In this document: positions 58,806 to 64,000 of the stretch, piece by piece
How the letters are laid out: the number at the start of each line of letters is the position of its first letter
Position numbering within the stretch: the first letter of the stretch is position 1
Origin: Paracoccus sp. TOH
GTDB taxonomy: Bacteria > Pseudomonadota > Alphaproteobacteria > Rhodobacterales > Rhodobacteraceae
Assembly (NCBI RefSeq): GCF_030388245.1
Contig: NZ_CP098362.1
Coordinates: 558,001 to 622,000 of the forward strand
DNA: 64,000 nt
Direction of reading: 5' to 3'
Translations under genes and position numbers: made by a program
Notes under the pieces: model-generated
Seen by the model: the letters and a program-made list of their open reading frames with translations, nothing else
Database searches by the model: none
Told to the model about the DNA's origin: nothing

Positions 58806-60050
58806 ATGCAAAACGACATGCTCGCCATCGACTTCGGAACCTCGAACTCGGCCGCGGCGATCCTGCAGGACGGCCGGCCGCGGCGCATCGCCATCGAGCC
58901 GGGGGCCGAAACCCTGCCCACCGCCGTGTTCTTCCCGGCCCGCAGCGGCGCCATGCGCATCGGCGCGGCGGCGGCCGAGGCGCTGATCGCGGGCGACGAA
59001 GGCCGCTACATGCGGGCGCTGAAAAGTGTGCTCGGAACCGGGCTTTTCCACGAATCGCGGCTGATCGCCGGCAAGCGCCGCACCCTGGCGGAAATCGTCG
59101 CCGCCTTTCTCGCCACGCTGCGCGAACGGGCCGAGGCGACGACCGGCCGCCGCTTCCGCCGCGCGCTTTCCGGCCGGCCGGTGCATTTCCACTCGAACGA
59201 TCCGGCCCGCGACGCGCAGGCCGAGGCCGACCTGCGCGACTGCTATCTGGCAGCGGGTTTCGACGAGGTCGCCTTCCTGCCCGAGCCCGAGGCCGCGGCG
59301 CTGGCCAGCCATGGCCTTGGCCGGGCGGACGAGATCGGGTTGATCGTCGATATCGGCGGCGGCACCTCGGATTTCTCGGCCTTCCGCAGCCGCGGCGACA
59401 GGCTGGACATCCTCGCCAATCACGGCATCCGGCTGGGCGGCACGGATTTCGACCAGCAGGTCTCGCTGAACCATGCCATGCCGGCGCTGGGTCATGGCGG
59501 CGAACTGCGCCGCGCCATGGGGCCGGGGCTGCTTCCGGTGCCGAATGCGATCTATGTCGATCTGGCGACCTGGGCCAAGATCCCCTTCCTCTACGTGCCC
59601 GAGACGCGGCGCATGGCCGCCGAGATGGCCCGCATGGCGGTAGACCGCGCCGCCATGGACCGCCTTGTCGCGGTGCTGGACGAGGAACTGGGCCATGAAC
59701 TGGCCTTCGCGGTCGAGCGCGGCAAGATCGCCGCCAATGCCGGCGAGGGTGCGCGCATCGCCATGGGCTTCGTCGAGCCGGGGCTGGCGCCGGCGATCTC
59801 GCCCGCCGCGCTCGACGCGGCGCTGGCGGGCCATCGCGCCGAACTCCACGAAGCCGCCGCCGAGACGCTGCGGCTGGCGGGCATCGCGCCGGCCCAGGTC
59901 GGCAGCGTCATCCTGGTCGGCGGCTCCAGCCTGATGGGCCTGGTCGCCGACGAAGCGCTGCGGCTCTGCCCCGGGGCGCAGCTGCTGCGCGCGGGGGCCT
60001 TCACCGCCGTGGTGGACGGGCTGGCGCTGGCAACGGCAACGAGGCGCTAG
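58806..60050 (+). CDS. yegD: YegD-like Hsp70-family chaperone
   Basis: 414 residues. Hsp70 ATPase signatures: LAIDFGTSNSAAAIL (about 6-20), GLIVDIGGGTSDFSAF near 180-195, and a phosphate-2 type VGSVILVGGSSLMGLV near 370-385. There is no substrate-binding domain, as in YegD. The ATG at 58818 is an alternative with better spacing from AGGGAA. The stop overlaps the convergent helicase stop. Chaperone role by family only. Confidence 0.82.
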   Translation: MQNDMLAIDFGTSNSAAAILQDGRPRRIAIEPGAETLPTAVFFPARSGAMRIGAAAAEALIAGDEGRYMRALKSVLGTGLFHESRLIAGKRRTLAEIVAAFLATLRERAEATTGRRFRRALSGRPVHFHSNDPARDAQAEADLRDCYLAAGFDEVAFLPEPEAAALASHGLGRADEIGLIVDIGGGTSDFSAFRSRGDRLDILANHGIRLGGTDFDQQVSLNHAMPALGHGGELRRAMGPGLLPVPNAIYVDLATWAKIPFLYVPETRRMAAEMARMAVDRAAMDRLVAVLDEELGHELAFAVERGKIAANAGEGARIAMGFVEPGLAPAISPAALDAALAGHRAELHEAAAETLRLAGIAPAQVGSVILVGGSSLMGLVADEALRLCPGAQLLRAGAFTAVVDGLALATATRR

Positions 60051-62179
60051 CGCTTGCCCGGCTTCGGCCCGGCGCGGAACGGCTTGTCGCCGCCCTTGCC
60101 CTGGAAGCCGCCGGCCGCCTTGTGCGACTTGAAACCCGCGGCGCGTTTCGGCCGCGCCTCGGCACCCTCGCCCCGGCCCGACCGGTCGTCGCGCGCCACG
60201 CCATGCGACTTGAAGCCCGCCGATTTCAGGCCCGCCCGCGGGCTTGGCTTGGGGGTGGTCTTCTGCGCCTGCTTCTTCTCGCTGCTCCAGCGGGCCTTGC
60301 GCGGGGCTTCCGCCGCTTCGGCTTCCGGCGCGTACTCGCCGCGGTCGCGGCCGTGATCGGCAGCGGCAGCGGTCCGGGCGGCGCGCGGCCTCACCGCGTC
60401 GGGGTCCAGCAAGGCCGGACGCCGGGCCGGCTTGGGCCGATCCTCGGCGCGCGGCTCCAGCGGCTCGGGCCGCGCGGCATGCGGCGCCTGGCCGCGATGC
60501 GGCTTCTTCTCGCGGGCGGGATGCGCCGCGCCTGCCGTTTCACCGTTTTCCAAATACCCATGGCGCACCGGCTTCCGGTCGCGCGGCGCGGGTGCGTCGA
60601 AGACCGGTTCGCCCTCGATCCGGCGCATGGTCAGGCCGGGTTCCAGCTCGATCCGCTCGCCGAAATTCGGCGTGGCGGCGGCGGCGATCTGCACGAAGGT
60701 CTGCTCGGTCTTGACCCGGATCGCGCCGATGGCATCGCGGGTGATGTTGCCCGCCTCGCAGATCTTGGGCAGCAGCCAGCGCGCCTCGGCCCGGCCGGAA
60801 TGGCCGACCGAGAGCAGGAACCAGACCGCCGGCCCGAACTCGCCGCGTTCGCGCGGCGCAGCAGGCGCAGGGCCCACGCTTTCCGACAGCTCCTCGGGCG
60901 CCGGGCGCCCCTCGCGCCACAGCCGCAAGAAGGCTGCGGCGACCCGCTCGGCGCCAAACCGGTCAAGCAGCGCGGCGGCCAGCCCCGCCTCCTCGCCCGG
61001 CGCCTCGGCCAGCGCCGGATGCTCCAGCATCCGCTCGTCGTCGCGGGCCTGCACCTCATCGGCCGAAGGCGCCTTGCCCCAGTCCGCGACCAGCTTGGCG
61101 CGCTGCAACAGCCGCTGCGCCCGCTTGTATTCCGAGGACGGCACGATCAGCACCGAAGTGCCCTTGGCCCCGGCCCGGCCGGTGCGGCCGGAACGGTGCA
61201 GCAGCGTGTCGGGATTGGTGGGCAGGTCGGCATGGATCACCAGCTCCAGCCCCGGCAGGTCGATGCCGCGCGCCGCCACGTCGGTGGCGATGCAGACCCG
61301 CGCCCGACCGTCGCGCAGCGCCTGCAGGGCATGGCTGCGCTCTTGCTGGGACAGCTCGCCCGACAGCGCCACCACCTTGAAGCCGCGATTGCCCATGCGC
61401 GCCAGCAGGTGGTTCACATTGGCCCGGGTCTTGCAGAAGATGATGGCCCGGCTGGCCTCGTAATAGCGCAGGGTGTTGAAAATCGCGTGCTCGCGGTCGC
61501 GGGTGGTCACCGACAGGGCACGATATTCGATGTCGCCGTGCTGGCGCGCCTCGCCCATGGCCTGGATGCGCAGCGCATCACGCTGGAAATCGCGGGCCAG
61601 CGCCTCGATGGCCGGCGGCACGGTGGCCGAGAACAGCAGCGTGCGGCGCTCGGCCGGCGCGCTGCCCAGGATGAATTCCAGATCCTCGCGGAAGCCCAGG
61701 TCCAGCATCTCGTCCGCCTCGTCCAGCACGCAGGCGCGCAAGGCGGTCAGATCCAGCGAGCCGCGCTCGATATGGTCGCGCAGCCGGCCGGGGGTGCCGA
61801 CGACGATATGCGCCCCGCGCTCCAACGCCCGGCGCTCGGTGCGGTAGTCCATGCCGCCGACGCAGGTGGCGATGCGCACGCCCGCCTGCTCGTAAAGCCA
61901 GCCCAGTTCGCGCGCCACCTGCAGCGCCAGTTCGCGGGTCGGCGCGATGGCCAGCGCCAGCGGCTGCCCGGCCTCGGGCAGGCCGTCGCCGTCCAGGATG
62001 TCGGCGGCCATGGCCAGGCCGAAGGCCACGGTCTTGCCCGAGCCGGTCTGGGCCGAGACCAGCACGTCGCGGCCCCGCGCCCCGGGGGCCAGCGCGGCCT
62101 CTTGCACGGAAGTCAGGCTGGCATAGCCCTTGGCCGCCAGCGCCGCGGCCAGAGGCGCGGCAATATCATGTTCGTTCAT
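60047..62179 (-). CDS. DEAD-box RNA helicase with DbpA-like domain and basic tail
   Basis: 710 residues from ATG 62179; an earlier ATG 34 codons upstream is not conserved. Motifs: Q motif ASLTSVQEAAL, Walker A AQTGSGKT (43-50), DEAD (153-156), SAT (184-186), and HRSGRTGRAG (328-337). Residues about 445-525 look like the DbpA RNA-binding domain (AVWFLLSVGHSGRAEARWLL, FVQIAAAATPNFGERIEL). The last 180 residues are a low-complexity Arg/Lys/Pro/Ala tail with repeats of GFKSHG/GFKSHK. Likely role in ribosome assembly or RNA decay, especially in the cold. Confidence 0.88.
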   Translation of the reverse strand: MNEHDIAAPLAAALAAKGYASLTSVQEAALAPGARGRDVLVSAQTGSGKTVAFGLAMAADILDGDGLPEAGQPLALAIAPTRELALQVARELGWLYEQAGVRIATCVGGMDYRTERRALERGAHIVVGTPGRLRDHIERGSLDLTALRACVLDEADEMLDLGFREDLEFILGSAPAERRTLLFSATVPPAIEALARDFQRDALRIQAMGEARQHGDIEYRALSVTTRDREHAIFNTLRYYEASRAIIFCKTRANVNHLLARMGNRGFKVVALSGELSQQERSHALQALRDGRARVCIATDVAARGIDLPGLELVIHADLPTNPDTLLHRSGRTGRAGAKGTSVLIVPSSEYKRAQRLLQRAKLVADWGKAPSADEVQARDDERMLEHPALAEAPGEEAGLAAALLDRFGAERVAAAFLRLWREGRPAPEELSESVGPAPAAPRERGEFGPAVWFLLSVGHSGRAEARWLLPKICEAGNITRDAIGAIRVKTEQTFVQIAAAATPNFGERIELEPGLTMRRIEGEPVFDAPAPRDRKPVRHGYLENGETAGAAHPAREKKPHRGQAPHAARPEPLEPRAEDRPKPARRPALLDPDAVRPRAARTAAAADHGRDRGEYAPEAEAAEAPRKARWSSEKKQAQKTTPKPSPRAGLKSAGFKSHGVARDDRSGRGEGAEARPKRAAGFKSHKAAGGFQGKGGDKPFRAGPKPGKR

Positions 62180-62323
62180 TTTCTTCGCCAGAAAGGGGAT
62201 GCGGGGCATCCGGGTGAAGGCACCATTCCCCTTTGCGGCCGGGCCCTCCCAACGGCCCGCCGGCCCGGAACGCGGAGCCAAGCCGCCCGCCTATCCTGTC
62301 CCGGTCCACAAGTCAAAGCCAAA

Positions 62324-62425
62324 CTAGGACCGCATCAGCTGATCCGCGGTCCAGCCGCGCCGCCGCGCATTGGCCAGGCGGTTCATCTGCGCCCGCCGGC
62401 GCAACATTCGCAGCATCTGGGTCAT
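62324..62425 (-). CDS. Possible 33-residue Arg-rich small protein
   Basis: ATG at 62425 with GGAGGGG upstream encodes MTQMLRMLRRRAQMNRLANA then a C-terminal RRRGWTADQLMRS and TAG. It lies in the 300-bp gap between two minus genes. Short basic proteins of this type are common and mostly uncharacterised. Support is the ribosome-binding site and composition only. Confidence 0.3.
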   Translation of the reverse strand: MTQMLRMLRRRAQMNRLANARRRGWTADQLMRS

Positions 62426-62476
62426 CCGGCCCCTCCGGGCGCGATGATGCCGCCGCGCGCCCGCCGGGTCGGACCC

Positions 62477-63379
62477 TCAGCACACCGGCCCGGCCGGATC
62501 GTGGCCCAGACTGCGGCGGATCTCGGCCAGGAACAGTTGCAACGCCGGGGCCGGGTCGCGGTGGTGATAGACGATATAGACCTCGGAAACCGGCGGGTCG
62601 GGGCGGAGCGGCAGAAAGGTCAGCGGCCCGGCCGTCAGCTTGGCGATGCCCGCCGGCACGATGCTGACCCCGAAGCCCGCCACGATCAGGCTGGGGATCG
62701 ACTGCGCGTCCACCACCTGCTGCGAGACCCGCGGCCGATAGCCCGAGGCGACGATGCAGGCCATGACATAGGCGGCGAAATCCGAACTGTCCGGGCGCAG
62801 CACCACGTGCTGATCCTCGCGCAGGTCGTCGATCGAGACGCAGGTGCGCCCGGCCAGCCGGTGATCGCTGCGCACCAGCGCCACCATCTCCTCGCGCCAG
62901 CCGTATTCATGGGCCAGTTCCGCGTCGCGCGGCACCGAGCGGTTGAAGCTGACATCCGTGCGCCGGCTCAGCACTTCGGTCAGCTGCGCGGCCGGGGTCT
63001 GTTCGTGGACGCGCAGGGTGATTCGCGGGTGCAGCCGGGCGAAACGCGCCAGAAGCTCGGCAAGGCCGCCGCGCAGGATCGAGCCGGTGGCGCCGATTTC
63101 CAGCAGACCGTCCTGGCCCTGCTGGATTTCGCGGATCTCGTGCAGGCTGCGTTCATACTGGTCGAGCATGTTGCGCGCCCGCGGCAGGAACAGCGTCCCC
63201 GCCCGGGTCAGCGCCACCCTGCGGCTGGTGCGGCTGATGAGCTCGGCGCCGACCTCGCGCTCAAGTGTCTGGATTTGCGTGCTCAGCGGCGGCTGCGACA
63301 TGTTCAGCCGCCGGGCGGCGCGGGTGAAGTTCAGCTCCTCGGCCAGGACGACGAAGCAGCGAAGCTGGCGCATTCTCAT
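62477..63379 (-). CDS. LysR-family regulator divergent from dctA
   Basis: 300 residues. Winged helix MRMRQLRCFVVLAEELNFTR then AARRLNMSQPPLSTQIQTLE (about 1-40), followed by an effector domain (LLEIGATGSILRGGLAELL; VVAGFGVSIVPAGIAKL-like). It is divergent from dctA across a 175-bp gap, the usual arrangement for a LysR regulator and its target. Confidence 0.88.
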   Translation of the reverse strand: MRMRQLRCFVVLAEELNFTRAARRLNMSQPPLSTQIQTLEREVGAELISRTSRRVALTRAGTLFLPRARNMLDQYERSLHEIREIQQGQDGLLEIGATGSILRGGLAELLARFARLHPRITLRVHEQTPAAQLTEVLSRRTDVSFNRSVPRDAELAHEYGWREEMVALVRSDHRLAGRTCVSIDDLREDQHVVLRPDSSDFAAYVMACIVASGYRPRVSQQVVDAQSIPSLIVAGFGVSIVPAGIAKLTAGPLTFLPLRPDPPVSEVYIVYHHRDPAPALQLFLAEIRRSLGHDPAGPVC

Positions 63380-63425
63380 AGCATCACCGTATAGGTCAGC
63401 GGCAAATCAATATTAGACACCGATA

Positions 63426-63436
63426 TGCCATTGGCA
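63426..63436. promoter_or_regulatory. Candidate LysR operator
   Basis: Dyad TGCCA-T-TGGCA between the LysR gene and dctA, close to the LysR start. It resembles a LysR recognition dyad; not a full T-N11-A match. Confidence 0.35.
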
Positions 63437-63554
63437 ACAATCTTCGGCATGAAGGGCCAGCCGCGACCGCGCGCCGCCGATGCGGGAGGAGACGCATCGC
63501 CAGACCGCCAGGCCGCGACCCGGCCCTTCCGTCACAGGGAGGAACGGAAAACAC

Positions 63555-64000
63555 ATGCCGAATTGGTCCAGGTCCTTGTTTGGACAGGTTTGCGTCGCGC
63601 TGGTGCTGGGGGTGATCGCCGGCTTCTTCGCGCCCGAATTCGCCGCCAAGATGAAACCGCTGGGGGACGGGTTCATCAAGCTGATCAAGATGCTGATCCC
63701 CGTCATCGTGTTCTGCGTCGTGGTGCATGGCATCGCCGGCGCGGGCGACCTGAAAAAGGTCGGCAAGGTCGGCATCCGCGCCATCATCTATTTCGAGATC
63801 ATCACCACCATCGCCCTGGCGCTTGGCATCGCCATCGCCTATCTGTTCGGGCCCGGCCACGGCATGAACATCGACGTGAGCCAGCTCGACGCCTCGGCAT
63901 TGTCGGCCTATGTCGACCGCGCGCATGAGGTCAGCAGCGGCGGCACCGTCGAGTTCCTGATGAAGCTGATCCCGACCACGATGATCAGCGGCTTCGCCCA
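63555..64000 (+). CDS. dctA: DctA-like C4-dicarboxylate symporter (3' end outside window)
   Basis: First 148 residues; the frame is open to the window edge. MKPLGDGFIKLIKMLIPVIV then FCVVVHGIAG and IYFEIITTIALALGIAIAYL match the N-terminal third of DctA, with three to four membrane segments. It imports succinate, fumarate or malate with protons. GGGAGGAACGG lies upstream of the ATG. The divergent LysR is the likely regulator. Confidence 0.85.
   Translation, partial: MPNWSRSLFGQVCVALVLGVIAGFFAPEFAAKMKPLGDGFIKLIKMLIPVIVFCVVVHGIAGAGDLKKVGKVGIRAIIYFEIITTIALALGIAIAYLFGPGHGMNIDVSQLDASALSAYVDRAHEVSSGGTVEFLMKLIPTTMISGFA

Noticed and set aside
60122..63394. 1090-codon plus-strand ORF
   Set aside because: Antisense of the DEAD-box helicase and LysR genes; long open antisense frames are expected at this G+C content.

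Overview
The window is GC-rich bacterial DNA with short intergenic gaps, many overlapping start/stop codons and alphaproteobacterial gene content. It includes a ugp-type transporter, rhodanese-ChrB/ChrA, a TcyP-like cystine carrier, and a prophage with relatives of gene-transfer-agent proteins. This fits a Paracoccus-like member of the Rhodobacteraceae; the genus is an inference from protein resemblance, since no rRNA or other marker gene is present.

Layout. (1) 1-3860, minus strand: glycerol-3-phosphate ABC transporter ugpB-ugpA-ugpE-ugpC, with ugpC running off the left edge. (2) 4253-7551: ada (alkylation repair), a siderophore-interacting flavoreductase and a Bcr/CflA efflux pump. (3) 7552-10746: a small transcription unit and a chromate-resistance pair (rhodanese-ChrB fusion plus ChrA). 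(4) About 10.75-51.07 kb: an apparently intact lambda-like siphovirus prophage of about 40 kb. (5) 51.1-64 kb: a GntR regulator, a wrecked asparagine-permease gene and asparaginase; a LysR gene convergent with tcyP; a CynX-type MFS pump with a HbpS-like protein; a TauE/SafE permease; a YegD-like Hsp70; a DEAD-box RNA helicase; and a LysR gene divergent from a truncated dctA.

The prophage is organised like lambda. A short repressor gene (42835-43218) lies between two clusters of a 16-bp operator with the consensus TTTGGCATTTGCCAAA. To the right, a repressible promoter drives about 15 small early genes (DUF2303, a DUF5131 Gp37/Gp68 protein, a compact cytosine-methyltransferase-like protein) ending in an excisionase-like gene and the tyrosine integrase. 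To the left, a Cro-like gene starts an operon of regulators, a replication-type gene followed by 11-bp iterons, and then the late block. In transcription order the late block is terminase small and large subunits, gpW-like, portal, ClpP protease-capsid fusion, decoration protein, joining proteins, tail tube, G/GT chaperones with a programmed -1 frameshift, tape measure, tail tip, fibres, holin, endolysin and a second membrane protein, closing in an intrinsic terminator. A dyad just upstream of the terminase genes is the best candidate for cos.

Several plus-strand cassettes inside the minus-strand morphogenesis region look like lysogenic-conversion genes: a periplasmic RcnB-like protein, a GT61 glycosyltransferase with a zinc-ribbon protein, a PRC-barrel plus YciF ferritin-like pair, and a HicAB toxin-antitoxin pair with twin operators. 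The integrase ends just before the gntR coding region. I could not identify the duplicated att core, so the prophage ends are approximate.
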